Source of the DNA: Iris pallida
Taxonomy: Eukaryota; Streptophyta; Magnoliopsida; Asparagales; Iridaceae
Length of the DNA: 64,000 nt
Assembly (NCBI GenBank): GCA_029216955.1
Contig: JANAVB010015600.1
Span: 34,786,569-34,850,568, forward strand
Direction: 5' to 3'
Of the stretch, positions 9,691-21,753 are shown piece after piece; position 1 is the first letter of the stretch; each line of letters starts with the position of its first letter. The notes under the pieces were generated by a model. It searched no databases and was not told the DNA's origin. It was given only the letters and a program-made list of their open reading frames with translations. A program made the position numbers and the translations under genes.

Positions 9691-11022
9691 ATGGCGACTC
9701 TGCTGGGGACGACCTTCTCCTCTGACGAGGAGGCAATTGCTCAATACGATGATGTGTCGATTGGATCGACAAAGAAGACTCTGGTTGTGCACTTCGACCA
9801 GACTGCTTATGAAGAGATGCTCCGAACTGGGGGTGGTTCTCGCCGCTCCAATGTTCAAAAATCTCGCAAAGCACGAAAAGTTTGGATTCCTAAATCCAAA
9901 ACAGCTTCTGATCTCTCTGTTACTTCTGATGGCAAGGGAATTCTTCCCACTCCTGAGGTAGGGGCTCCCGTTCGTAACGAGGCAGTCCTTACTTCAGCGT
10001 TGCACTCTAAGTGTGACAATCAATCTCCCGTTTGTGACGGTGAAGATAATGAGGTTTTACGCCCACCACGTAAAAGCCAAGTTTTACGCCCAGTGCGTAA
10101 AAATGAGGTTTTACGCCCAGTGGGTAAAAATCAAAATTTACGCTCTATGCATAAGAATAAGTCTCCCATCTCTGGTAAGGTAGACTCTAATGCTTGTGTT
10201 TCTGAGTGTAAGAATAAGTCTCCCGTCTGTGACGTGGTAGACACACAAAAGTTATGCTCTTCGCGTAAAGAAAAATCTCCCATCTGTGATGTGGCAGATA
10301 CTCATGTTTTGCGCTCTATGCGTAAAGGTAAATCTCCTGTCTGTGACAGTGTAGATAAAATTCACAAAGATGCTTCTATATCTAAAGTGAATGTACCTGC
10401 ACGTATGAAGCATAAAAACATAGTTGGTAAAACTCCTGCTTTCAACCAACAACCTTCTTATATTGCTGTACGCAAGGTACCAAACTTACAAATTACACGC
10501 AATAAAGATGGAGTCCTTCGTGCTCAAAAGTCTTACGATTTATGCACGCAACTCCAAGCACGTAAAAATGTACAGTTTGGTTCTGCGAATGCAGCCAGTA
10601 ATCTTATTTATACACAAGGGACTAAACGTTTTGCTACCCCAAATGTAATAAAGAAGACTACTCCTTCTACTCCTTCTGATTTACGTGAATTGCTAATACA
10701 AAAGCGTAAAAATAGACAATCTCCCGTGACACTCCCCCAAGAAAATCACCATTGTGAGTGTCACCAGATTGTAATTAAATATTGTTGTTCGGCTTCCAAA
10801 CGGTCAGTTTTTGATCGGTTAAGTTTTAATGTGCCTCAACAACAAGCTGATGACAAAGAACATGAGTTGTCATATGCATCAGTCAACATGGCATCTCATA
10901 CCAACAGAGGACGACGTCCTAGATGGAACACGTCCCAAACTCCAGGTCAACAACAATTCAACATACTTCTTGATTCCTTTGAAGGAGTATATCAGAATAC
11001 TCGATCAAGAAGACAAAGATAG
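9691..11022 (+). CDS. Element A 5' ORF upstream of gag core
   Basis: This open frame of 443 residues begins at the ATG overlapping the primer binding site, so its first six residues are encoded by the site. It is the only copy of this region in the window with an unbroken start. Residues 1-75 hold the conserved block TKKTLVVHFDQTAYEEML and a basic stretch. Residues 120-215 are degenerate repeats of the VLRPVRKN and KSPVCD types. Residues 350-375 hold a C/H-rich motif HHCECHQIVIKYCC followed by RSVFDRL. It ends at a TAG (11020-11022) where element B is open, and the same frame continues into gag. It was probably one gag polyprotein. The N-terminal function is unknown. Confidence 0.65.
   Translation: MATLLGTTFSSDEEAIAQYDDVSIGSTKKTLVVHFDQTAYEEMLRTGGGSRRSNVQKSRKARKVWIPKSKTASDLSVTSDGKGILPTPEVGAPVRNEAVLTSALHSKCDNQSPVCDGEDNEVLRPPRKSQVLRPVRKNEVLRPVGKNQNLRSMHKNKSPISGKVDSNACVSECKNKSPVCDVVDTQKLCSSRKEKSPICDVADTHVLRSMRKGKSPVCDSVDKIHKDASISKVNVPARMKHKNIVGKTPAFNQQPSYIAVRKVPNLQITRNKDGVLRAQKSYDLCTQLQARKNVQFGSANAASNLIYTQGTKRFATPNVIKKTTPSTPSDLRELLIQKRKNRQSPVTLPQENHHCECHQIVIKYCCSASKRSVFDRLSFNVPQQQADDKEHELSYASVNMASHTNRGRRPRWNTSQTPGQQQFNILLDSFEGVYQNTRSRRQR
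9692..9709 (+). other. Primer binding site of element A
   Basis: TGGCGACTCTGCTGGGGA begins four bases after the LTR CA (3-nt spacer). From memory it is complementary to the 3' end of plant tRNA-Arg(ACG) with one mismatch that could be a wobble pair. The ATG at 9691-9693 overlaps it. Confidence 0.75.
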
Positions 11023-12218
11023 TTGCAGACTTCTGATTCAGAAGCTGGGGGTACTCAATCTCTTGAGTCTGAAACTGATAGTGTTGATTCATACCTCTAT
11101 ACTAATCCCTCTGTATCTTCAAGAGAGGTTGAATCCTACGCTATTGGAGATGAACCGGAGACGTCATCTGCTAATACAGAACAACGTCTCACTGCCGTTG
11201 AGAAACTGATAGTGTTGATTCATACCTCTATACTAATCCCTCTGTATCTTCAAGAGAGGTTGAATCCTACGCTATTGGAGATGAACCGGAGACGTCATCT
11301 GCTAATACAGAACAACGTCTCACTGCCGTTGAGCAATCATTGAAAGACATGCTTAACATGATGCAAAGCATACACCAGATAATAACGGCTCAGCAAACTG
11401 CTCAACCGGCAATAGTAACACCAGTGCAGGTAGCAGCACAAACTCAAGATAGTCAAGGGGTTGATATACCTTTGAATATCCAAGAGCCTGCTGTTAACCA
11501 AAATTCTGCATCTCCAGATCCCATCATTCCAGAAGATGTACCATCTCCTGTGGGGATTATGGTACAACCAACAAATATTCAATCAAATGTGCTTCCGCAA
11601 ACCAGTGAAGCCATTCAAGCAGTACGTGAGCTCAAAGCACAGTTTGAAGTTTTGAAGCAAAAGGATCAACTCCAGAGGTTAGGGATTAAGCAACCTTATC
11701 CTCCTCATTGGAATGATGTACCCTTTCCACCGAAATTCAAGCCACAATCAATGGTATTATTTGATGGAAAGGCTTCTCCTAGTCAGTATATCAATTACTT
11801 TGATATTATGACTATACATTTGCAGAAAAATGATGCTCTTCTCACTCGAGTATTCATTGGATGCTTCACGGGTTCAGCTTACGACTGGTATCGTAGTTTA
11901 CCCGACAATTGCATTTCGTCTTTTGACGAATTTAAGGCAATGTTTCTCTTCCGCTTCTATGAAGGAGGTATGGACATGAATATGTCCTCCTTAATAAAAA
12001 TCAAGCAAAAGGAGAAAGAAGATACTCAGACGTTCATTGAACGTTTTCGACAGACGACTCTAAAGATGCCTCCTGGTATGCCAGATTCAGCGTTAATTGA
12101 TACATGCAAGATGAATCTGCGACCATCCATTGCTGTCTTCACGGGTTCCCAATTTACAGATTGGGCTTCGTTTATTATAGCAGCAGTTTCTGCCGAGACT
12201 AATGGTAGGTTGGCTCGT
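11023..12218 (+). pseudogene. Element A gag core, split by duplication and by element B
   Basis: After the TAG at 11020 the frame stays open to the 131-bp duplication, which moves it into a wrong frame. The correct frame resumes at about 11333 (long frame from 11340). The retrotransposon-gag domain follows: KQPYPPHWNDVPFPPKFKP, INYFDIMTIHL, FIGCFTGSAYDWYRSLPDNC, FLFRFYEGG and FIERFRQTT. The frame reaches 12218, the insertion point of B. Codon 12216-12218 is complete and reading continues at 39919 without a shift, so B landed in an otherwise open part of gag. Confidence 0.8.
11071..11332 (+). repeat. Perfect 131-bp tandem duplication in gag of element A
   Basis: Bases 11071-11201 are repeated without difference at 11202-11332. 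The period of 131 is not a multiple of three, so the duplication shifts the gag frame. B and D have no such duplication. The perfect identity means it is young, or an assembly artefact. Confidence 0.92.
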
Positions 12219-13061
12219 TGTAGGTCCAAAAAATCAAGTTGTATTCATCAATAAATCATGAAAATCAAGAAATACATCCTTCAAATGAACTGCGCAAAAG
12301 ACAGATTGCACATCATTTAGATTGTGCAGACTGGTCTGCGCACATTCTCAAGTGCGCAAGCTGACGTGGCAAATGTCATCATTATCTGATAGAATCGGAT
12401 CTTCTGATAACTGACAGCACGGAAAACGAGGAGATTGTTCGTTTATTGTGCAGCACGGCGCTCGAGGACAGCTGTACATGCAGCACAATCGGCCAGGCTT
12501 TCTGCTGCGCAGTCTATTCCTGCACAATCTGAAGTCAGCGCAAGTTATGTGGCGCACTTCATCATGATAACTGACAAATGTACATGTGGCATTCATGCCA
12601 TCAATAACTCACAACGTGGCAACTGTCTGTACACGATCATGCACATTTCAATCAAATAATGCCATGTGTCCAAGACAGTTGGCCCACGATCAAGCAACTG
12701 CCAGCACAGTCTGATGCTGCGCAATCCAGTCTATGCGCAATTCAACATGCGCCATTCAGAATAACTAAAAGTTAGTTATTTCCAAAACTCTATAAATAGA
12801 GTTTCAAGTCTTTATTCAAGGGGATCAGACATAAAGTTCAGAAATATCAGAGAGTTCAGGAGTTCTTGCCCAAGTGCTGCTGCATTCTTCCGAGGCTTTT
12901 GCCTTCAACTTCCGAGGCTATCGTCTTCAAAGTTCACATCGTCCAAGGGATAAAGCAATCGTCATCTCGATTGGATTCCTACAGTTGTACTTTTCCAGAA
13001 TTCTTGTAATCTCTTTACAAAGTTTGTTGAAATAAAGTTCATACTTTTGTTTTTGCAAACA
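12219..13061 (+). repeat. 5' LTR of element B
   Basis: It is 843 bp, starts TGTAGGTCC and ends GCAAACA. The TATA box TATAAATA lies at 12791-12798. It closely matches 39085-39913 but has a 15-bp extra segment near 12512 that adds one copy of the TGCRCAATC motif. Several such motifs lie in U3. Confidence 0.95.
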
Positions 13062-13063
13062 AA

Positions 13064-13951
13064 ATGGCGACTCTGCTGGGGACGACTTTCTCCTCCGACG
13101 AGGAAGTGACAACTTAATGTGACGTTGTGTCTATCGGGAAGACGCAGAAGACGCTGGTTGTAAAGGTCAACCAGACGGCCTATGAAGCCATGATCAACTC
13201 CAAGAACAACCCTCACACTGCAACCACTTCTGTCATGAGCAAAGTGCATCGAGTGTGGGTTCCCAGGACTGTTGCGCAGTCTGCTGTTGCACAGTCGGCT
13301 TCCAAGACTGCTGTGCCATCTGCTGATTCTGCCACTAAGACTGCTGTACAGTCTAAAGTGTCTGCTGTTGCACAATCTGTCTCTCTTACTCATGCGCAAT
13401 CTGCTGTTGCCAGTGCACAAGCTACTTCTTATGCTGCCCTATCAAAGTGCAAGAATCCTCTGTCCCTGGCGCAGTTGGCTGCAACTTTACCTGTGCAGTC
13501 TACTAATCTAGCAACCAGAGTGCATCCCAAACACTCTGCGGCCAGAACTCCTAATGCACAAACCACAGTGTCTGTGGCTAGAACCAAAAAGCCATCTGTC
13601 AAAACTCCTGCACAATCAGCCAGTGCGCAAGCTGTGCCAGCGCAATCCAAAAGAGACAACCCTTTGGCTAATATCTCTTCTTCTCACAACAAAGTGAAAG
13701 ACTCAGCTTCTCTTCCTAAGCACTTTGTTGCTCCTGCACAATCCACTGGGGGTAGTCTTTTGGCTATTCCTCCTCCTCCTCAGAACAAAAGAAAAGGCCC
13801 GTTGGTCTTTTCTCAAACTTCCTCGTCCCACGACTTGGAAGACAACAGAGGGAAATGCTCTTTAGCTAACCCTTCTTCACAAAGCAAAGGAAAAAGTCCT
13901 TTGGTCTTTTTCTCAGTCTTCCTCGATCTTTACCGTAGAAGATCAATCTGA
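13064..13951 (+). pseudogene. Element B 5' ORF upstream of gag core
   Basis: The ATG at 13064 gives M-A-T-L-L-G from the primer binding site. A TAA at codon 18 (13115-13117) interrupts it, but the same frame then stays open for about 275 codons. It contains the conserved KTLVVKVNQTAYEAM block. A long Ala/Ser/Gln/Val-rich low-complexity region follows, whose DNA repeats TGCRCAATC-like strings that are also found in the LTR. A run of five T (13907-13911) replaces four T seen in a similar phrase 100 bp upstream and shifts the frame. Its role is unknown. Confidence 0.6.
13065..13082 (+). other. Primer binding site of element B
   Basis: TGGCGACTCTGCTGGGGA is separated from the LTR end (13061) by three A residues and is identical to the site in A, C and E. 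The ATG at 13064-13066 overlaps it. Confidence 0.75.
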
Positions 13952-16568
13952 ACATGCCTCGGCACCAGTCAGTACAAGAACTCTTTCAAACAAGGATTCT
14001 TCTCTCCATGTCAAAAAAACTTGTACTAATCAAAGAGGTATTCTGCCTACTCCAGTAACAGAATTCCAAGATCTCCCAACTCTCAAGATATCCCGATCCA
14101 AACATGGAAAATTGCTGGTGTCTCAAACAGAAACCCCTGGGGGTGAGTTTGCTGATCTAAGAACTTATCTTAATCGACCAACTTCGGTGAAACGCAAGCA
14201 GCCAATGCCGAAGACTAATCAGTATCAGAGGCAAACTTCTAGGGTCAAAAATCCTGACACTTATGCTAATGAAGTGAGCACTTCCCTGTACACTCAAAGG
14301 ACAAAACATTTGAAGAATCGGAACCATGTTCCAAATGTTGTCAAAGAACATATCCCTCGAACTTCTTCTCATCCCGATCTCCGAGAACATCTCAAACAAA
14401 AGTGGGACAACATCTCAAAATCTATAATACAACCACCTTATCATCATTGTAACCACAAGGTTATCATCCAGTGTTGTTGCCAGACAACAAGACGATCGGT
14501 CTTCGATCGTCTTAACTTTACAACTTCTGAACCTATGTCAAAAGATGAAGACGAAGTTTTGTACGCTTCTGTCAACATGACTTCCAGAGACACTGGGGGT
14601 AGGAAGTGCTCTAAGCACGGCAAGCCTCGCCGTCCTAGCCAGCGGTATTTGGATCTACTCCAAGAATCTTCTGAAGGATTATTCCAACATACCAGATCCC
14701 GCAGCCGAGACACAATCGGTCAAAGGAATCTTCAAGATCCTTCCGGTCATCTTCCTCCTTCTCAGTCAGGAGATGATTCTTTCTTCGACTACGATGCATA
14801 CAACAAAAGTTTGGAACAGACGGTGTTCTCCACTGTACCTAGAGAAGTGACAGCTTATGTTGTCACTGAAGATCCTGATGCTTCCAGTTCAGCCAGTCAA
14901 GAACAAAGAATAGCTGTGCTAGAAGACAAGCTGAAGACAATGGCCGAAATGGTTGCAAGTATGCATTCCATCATCGTGGCACAACATACCACACCACCGA
15001 CTGTACCTGCTGCAAGTCCGGAAATCATAGCATCATCGGTACATGTCAATGCAGGACTGGGGGTAGTATCTCCTCAAGTACCTCTTGTACAAGTTCAACC
15101 TGTACCCGGTCAATCAGGTGCTGGGGGTGGTGCTTATCATGATGTTCCTTCTCCTAGCACTCAAACTCCACCTACTCCTTCTTCATCATCAGAAGACGCT
15201 AATGAAGCTGTCAAACTCCTGCGCACTCAATTCGAGGCTTTTAAAGAAAAGGACAATTTACAAAGGTTGGGAATAAAGCAACCCTACCCAGTTGAATGGA
15301 AGGAAGTCCCATTTTCTCCTAAGTATAAAATCCCAACAATCACGCTGTTTGATGGCAGCACTTCTCCCAGTCAGTTCATTAATCACTTTGAGGTAATGAC
15401 TATCCAACTTCAACCAAATGACGATCTCCTTACCAGAGTATTCGTTGGCTGTTTAGCCGGCGTAGCATACGATGGGTATAGAAGCCTGCCCGATGGTTGT
15501 ATCATTTCTTTCTCAGGTCTTAAACAGATTTTTTTGGAACGATTTTATGAGGGGATCAATGACATGACCATGTCAGCCCTCAATAAAATCAAACAAAAAC
15601 ACAATAAAACTGCTGAAAGTTTCATTGAAAGGTTTCGCCGAGAAGCTTTGAAGATGCCTCCAGGGACTCCGGCCGCTGTCACTATAGACACCTGTAAGGC
15701 AAATCTTTTGCCTATCATTAGTATGTGGACAGGGTCAACTCAGTTCCAAGATTGGCCATCCTTCATTGTCAATGCTAAAGCAGCTGAAGTTAGCGCTGAC
15801 AAGTTCAAGCAGCTGGGGGTACAAATGTTAAACCCCGATCGGGATGAACACCAGACATCAGGTGGAGGTAATCGCCAGAATAACTGCAAGAACAAGGAGA
15901 CATTGAACATCAACTTGAAGAGTAAAGAGTCTCTGGCAGTCAACGTAGCTCCACCTACGTCCACTTCGACTCCTTCAGCGCCTCCAGCAAGGGAACCTCG
16001 TCCAAAAGTAGAGTATTCCTTTGACGAGAATAACACCGCGAGCATCTTTGATTGCTTGGTCAAAAGCAACAAGATCCAACTCCCAGACCCAAAGAAGCCT
16101 GATGAAGTTGGTAAGACTGATCATCCCAAATATTATGTCTACCACAGGTTCATTGGGCATCCTACTCGAGCATGCTACGTGCTCAAAGGCAAGATACAAG
16201 AGCTGGTCAATGCTGGTGTTGTTACCCTACAACAAGATGAGAAGACTGTGACTGCAAATATGGTTTCAGTTCAATTCGGTGACTTCCCTCCGCGGATGGT
16301 GCAGCATGGCGTCATCTCTATCCCCAAAGCTACCCTTGAGATCGAGAATCTCCCTCCTCCACGAAGTGAAGGTCTCGTTCCCTTGTCTCTTGATAATGGC
16401 GAGATTATGTGGATTCATCTGGATCTTGCTTCAGAGTTTAAACTTCCCTCTTCCTCCAAGAAGAAAGACCGCTCCAAGGGCAAGACAAAGACTTGTAACA
16501 TGGTGTCTTTTGACCCCATAATTGACGAGGAATTCTGTTGGGCACCAGATCAGGGAAAGCCTATCTAA
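13912..16568 (+). pseudogene. Element B gag core and zinc-knuckle-like region
   Basis: This is open after the T-run frameshift. Around 14445-14510 it carries HHCNHKVIIQCCC and RSVFDRL, the C/H-rich block shared with A. The retrotransposon-gag domain spans roughly 15230-15750 (KQPYPVEWKEVPFSPKYK, INHFEVMTIQL, FLERFYEG, FIERFRREA). Further down is YYVYHRFIGHPTRAC, the counterpart of the C-x2-H-x4-H-x4-C motif with the first Cys changed to Tyr. Another frameshift near 16535 sends the frame to a TAA at 16566, while the true frame continues as GTRSGKAYLKDYPE. Confidence 0.75.
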
Positions 16569-18207
16569 AGGATTACCCCGAAGCTCAAGAGAATCCTGCC
16601 TCTTCTTCTGAGCCTGCTCCAGTGCAGCCTGTTTCCACTGAGGATATTTCTTCTGTACCCTCACCGGTTGTGGTACCCATTCCTCCCAAGCCGACGGTCG
16701 CTGACAAAGGTAAACAGCAAGTCCGCTTCGACAAACCTTTGAAGAAGTCATCTCCTTCCGGACTTGAAAAGCCTTACAACTTTGATATCTTGGCTCAATT
16801 AACCAATACACCAGCCCAGCTGTCCATCTTCGAGCTCTTGCGTCTTTCCAAAGAAACTCGAGAAACTCTAAGTGAGGCTCTCATGCAATCTGAAGCTTGT
16901 CTGGACCTTTTGAAGAAGCCTAAAACAGAGCCAGTTTCTTGCCTTCATTGTCATAGTGTGTTGGAGTTAATTCCAAACATAACTTCACACAAGATGACAT
17001 GTTGATGGAAGACAATAGACATGACCGTCCTCTTTACTATACAGGATATATCGATTCGATAAAAGTCGATCGTATTCTGATAGATCCAGGGTCTGCTCTT
17101 AGCATCATACCGAAGACAATGTTGGATGCGTTAAAGATTCCAGTGCATAGTCTTTCTAGTACAATCACCACCATTCTCGGGTTCAACCAGGGAAGGAGTG
17201 AGCCTTTGGGCAAGATTCGCCTAAAACTCCAAATAGGCAATCTTCGCACAAAGGTGACCTTCTACATCATTGACAATCATGGTTGTTCTTACAATGTTTT
17301 ATTGGGGAGACCATTTCTGCATGAGCACAACATTGTTCCTTCAACTCTCCATCAATATTTCAAATATGTTGATGATAATGAAGAGGTACAAAAGGAGGTT
17401 GCTGATCTCTATCCTTTCAAATGCGTCGAAGCATACTGCAACGATGCTCGTATGTATAAGGATAAATTTATGAAGGTGGTGCTGTCTCTGGATACTGAAG
17501 AAGAACAAGAAGCAGTGCCTAATGACACTCTCATCATTCCTGTTAAAGGGCGTGTATCTCGTCCTCAATCTTCCAAGCCACTGGCTATTCACTTGCCAGT
17601 CCAGAAGCAATCAATTGATGATGATCAAAGGGAGCTCACCTCTTCTGAGCCACTTGTTATCAACTTACGTCGTAACAAGGATAAAAAGCAGCTCACTCCT
17701 TCTGAGCCACTTGTTATAGATTTAACTCATAACAAGGATAAAAGGGAGCTCACCTCCTCTGAGCCGCTTGTTATCGACCTCCGTCGTAACAAGACCAATC
17801 CTCCTCCACGTTCTTCTTCTCCCCTTCTTGTAATCAATCTGACCAAGTCTGCTAAGGCTAAAGGTCCTGCTGTAAATACAAATGTACAGATCAATGAAAA
17901 AGCATCTACTTTCCAGTATATTGATGTCATTTATTATACTAAATGCTATTTGGATATGTTAGATAGCTATCAGTCATTTACAATGGGAGTTGTGCAGCTC
18001 TTCAAACAGAAGTCTCACTGGAACATCCAAAAGATTCATATCGTATTGTTCCCGCTCGAAAGAAAGGCGAGAGTCCAATACTTTTTAGTAAAGGACCGGA
18101 ACAACAATTCAGCTATACGGATGATAGCAAAAGTAATGACACGGGGCACCTTCAACTCCATCGTTACAGTCAGCAATCAAAGACATCATCCGAAAGATGG
18201 GTTATGA
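16538..18207 (+). pseudogene. Element B protease and linker region
   Basis: Frames 16538-17005 and 16999-18207 are separated by a 1-nt deletion near 16985. The aspartic protease core reads YYTGYIDSIKVDRILIDPGS followed by A-L-S-I-I-P-K, with the catalytic D-P-G-S intact, and later YNVLLGRPFLHEHNIVPSTL, the typical C-terminal protease segment. After it come degenerate repeats of SSEPLVIDLRRNKDK (17640-17790). A frame change near 18000 leads to the frame resumed at 18197. Protease would process the polyprotein. Confidence 0.75.
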
Positions 18208-20887
18208 CTTCAAAAATGGCCTCAATTACGGTAAAGGAAGAAGAACTCCTATTCGTACTACTGTTCTGGAAGGAAAGTCAGAAATGTATTACAGCAGGAC
18301 CAAAAGAGGTCTCGGATATGCTTCTCCTCCAGTGTTATCCCCAGCAGTCTCTGAATTCGATAGTGAGGAGCGCTCTAACTCTTCCGATTCCAGATCATGG
18401 AATTCTGACACCAGCATCGGTCAAGTTCATCGATTGACTGTCTCTTCTAACATGGTCTCCGTCGAACTTCTAGAAGGCTATAACGAGGATGTTGAAGAAA
18501 GTCCTGAAATAGATCCTTGGGCTCAACGAATGGATACCCAATGAGAACTCTGATTCGAACAAAGGGAACCTCCTACCGAAGATCAATTGGTACAAATTGA
18601 TGTAGGAGAGAGCGGGTCACCTCGTCCAATATTTATCAGTAAGAACCTCCCAGAGACAGATAAGCAAGAATTAATTCTTCTTATTAAAGAATACATAGAC
18701 GTCTTTGCCTGGAGCTATGAAGACATGCCAGGTCTAGATCCCAAAGTTGCTACTCACAAATTGAATATTCTACCGAATGCAAAACTGGTCAAACAACAAC
18801 AACGGTGCTTCAAGCCAGAAATAATGGACGCAATTGACGATGAAGTCAAAAAGCTCATCGCTTGTGGCTTTATCCGAGATGAACAACATCCTGATTGGGT
18901 AGCCAATGTCGTCCCAGTTCTAAAGAAAATCGACAAAGTTCGAGTCTGCATCGACTTTCGGGATCTTAATGAAGCATGTCCAAAAGATAAATTTCCTCTC
19001 CCTATCACGGACGTCATGATCGACAACACCTGTGGGTTCGAGCGAATATCTTTTATGGATGGATTCTCTGGATATAATCAAATTCGGATGAATCTTGAAG
19101 ATGAAAAATATACTTCTTTCTGCACTCCTTGTGGAGTCTATTGCTACACTGTGATGCAATTTGGTCTCAAGAACGCTGGTGCAACTTACCAACGAGCCAT
19201 GAGTACCATCTTTCGAGATCATCTGCGCAAAACTGTTGAATGCTATGTCGATGATATTGCTGTCAAAAGTCGTTTGAAGGAAGATCACATCCAAGATTTG
19301 AGAACAATCTTCAATCTCATGCGCCAACATCAACTCAAAATGAATCCCACCAAGTCATTCATGGGTGTCTCATGTGGTAAATTTCTCGGCTTCGTCATTA
19401 CCACTATGGGTATACACGTAGATCCAGAGAAAATCAAAGCCATTCAAGAGATGCGTCCTCCACGTAACCTAAAAGATCTACGAGGATTCCAAGGTCGACT
19501 TACATACATCATGAGATTCATTTCAAATTTGTCTGGATGCTGCAGACCATTCACTCAACTGATGAAGAAAGGTGTCTCTTTAATTTGGACTGAAGAATGT
19601 CAAAAAGCATTCGACGACATCAAGCGATATCTCATGAATCCACCAGTCTTGGTGCCACCAATATCAGGCATACCATTCTTAATGTATGTCCGTGCCATGG
19701 ATCATTCATTGGGTGCTTTACTTGTCCAAAAGAACAAAGAAGGCCATGAACAGGCCATCTACTATCTTAGTCGTACTATGATTGGTGCCGAACACCGTTA
19801 TAGTCCAGTTGAAAAAGAATGCCTAGCTGTTATGTTCGCTGTTCAAAAGACTCGACATTACATCATTGGTCAAACCATTCATGTCATATCCCGAGTTAAT
19901 CCTCTTCGGGTACTCATGAAGAAGCCCAACACACTCAATTCTCGGCTAGCTACATGGGCCATTCTGCTAGCCCAATATGACATGGTATATATTCCACAAA
20001 AGTCTGTTAAAGGTCAAGCCCTGGCGGATTTCTTAGCGGCTCATCCTGTGCCAGAAATATCCAAACTCTATGATGAAATTCCCGACGAGACATTAGAATC
20101 AAATATGTTCTCCGAGGAATTTCCTACTTGGCGTCTATTCTTTGACGGTGCATCCAGGATCGGACCAAATGGTGCCATCGTCGCAGGAGTTGGAGTTGTT
20201 CTTGTTTCTCCAGATGGGTCAACTATTCAAAGAGCTTATTCCCTAGATGAACCTTGCTCTAACAACGTGGCAGAATACAATGCTCTACTCATTGGCCTTC
20301 AGCTAGCCAAACAATTGGACATCGAATGTTTTGAAGTCTATGGTGACTCTAAGTTGGTTGTTAATCAAGTTAGAGGAATCTATGAAGTTCGCCATCAAGA
20401 TCTGGTGCCTTACCATGAAGCAGCAATCAACATGGCTACATCATTCAAAGCCTTCTTTATCGAATATGTACGTCGAGCTTGCAATATAGAAGCCGACGCT
20501 TTGGCCAATCTTGCAGCTGTCCTAGCTATCCCTATCAAAAGACAACAGGTGGTGGTCATCTCTAATCGGGAATTGTTTTGTATCGAAAACAATCGTAATA
20601 TTGAATTCAGTAATTTTACTGAAGTCAATATTATCAATGAAGACTTGAGAGTTCCCTTCATCGACTTCGTAGTTTATGACATACTTTCTGAAGATCCAAA
20701 GGAGGCCACGAGTATTCGTCGACGTTCTCTCAGGTTCTACTATAATCAGACTACTAAGACTCTCTATCGGCGGACTTATGATGGTCTTCTATTACGCTGT
20801 CTCGCTGGTGATGAAGCAAAGCAAGTATTGCGTGAAGCTCATGATGGCGTCTGCGGAGCACATCAACCCGGTCCTAAACTACAGGAT
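18197..20887 (+). pseudogene. Element B reverse transcriptase, RNase H, second RNase H, integrase N-terminus
   Basis: It begins with the GYDF-KGRRTP linker and is hit by two nonsense codons (18542-18544 and 18554-18556) where D reads Trp and Arg. From about 18560 the frame is open to H. Reverse transcriptase contains the primer-grip-like FMDGFSGYNQI and catalytic YVDD (19244-19255). RNase H follows with MDHSLGALL and EKECLAVMFAVQKTRHY. A second, archaeal-type RNase H begins at FFDGASRIGPNG (about 20140), with NNVAEYNALL and VYGDSKLVVNQV. The integrase zinc region starts at EAHDGVCGAHQPGPKLQD, where H is inserted. Domain order is that of Tat-lineage pol. Confidence 0.88.
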
Positions 20888-21694
20888 TGTCACGAACCGC
20901 ACCCACTGTGAGGGTACGAGAGCGTAACAATGCCCAGCCTACGCCGCAGTGTCGACGGTAGAACGCTGTTCTAGGTCATGAACTATAACTAACATAATAT
21001 GAATACTCTCCATAAGGAGGCCAACATAGATGTACAACTCAATCACAATCTAAGGTAGAATGTAGCATGATGGAAAATAGATAAGAAATCCTCAACTGAG
21101 GTACAGCAGAAAGAAATAACAAAGTCTCAACATCTCTAAAATATACAACTCTGAAAATAAGACAACATCTAAACATGAAAAGAAAGGACAGTCAAAGCTA
21201 TCTACACTATATAAGGTATCATCCTGAGCAGCTGCCTGAACCTCCCCAGGGGTCCAGGTCGCGAGTGTCAACTAGGCAAACTCCAAGTAAGGGTGCAGGG
21301 TTCCTCATCATCCTCTGTAAAATTTTCAACAGGTCCAGTCAGGACGGGAGCGAGCACAAAACATCTCACGCAGTTCATATCATGTTAGGAAATATAAAGC
21401 TTGCAATAGAGTAAGGTACATAAAATGCTGAAAGAAGAATGTATATGAAAACAGTAGAGATTTGATAATGGAAAATATCTATATATGATAAGTAAGAACT
21501 GTAAGCAACATGTGATTTAGAGCACAATATGGTTATGTAAACGGGTTAGGTTATATAATAAAATGGGACTCCTTTGTACGTGGGTGTACAATGGACATAT
21601 ACAATTTCTTATACAATAGGATTGATCACATAACCAATTTTACTCTTCCTCCCCAATCAATACACAAGGATCCAATTCAGTTACGTTATCTTAT

Positions 21695-21753
21695 ACAATG
21701 GCTTGTACAATGGCTTATACAATGGCTTGTACAATGGCTTGTACAATGGCTCA
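21695..21753. repeat. 12-bp minisatellite in H left LTR
   Basis: There are about five copies of a 12-bp unit of the type TACAATGGCTTG/TACAATGGCTTA. The right LTR has about eight copies of the same unit at 28325-28422, so the array length has changed since insertion. Confidence 0.85.

Noticed and set aside
18754..19333. Minus-strand frames of 91-137 codons opposite reverse transcriptase
   Set aside because: They are codon-shadow frames of the conserved polymerase gene; similar shadows occur in A (43407-43730).
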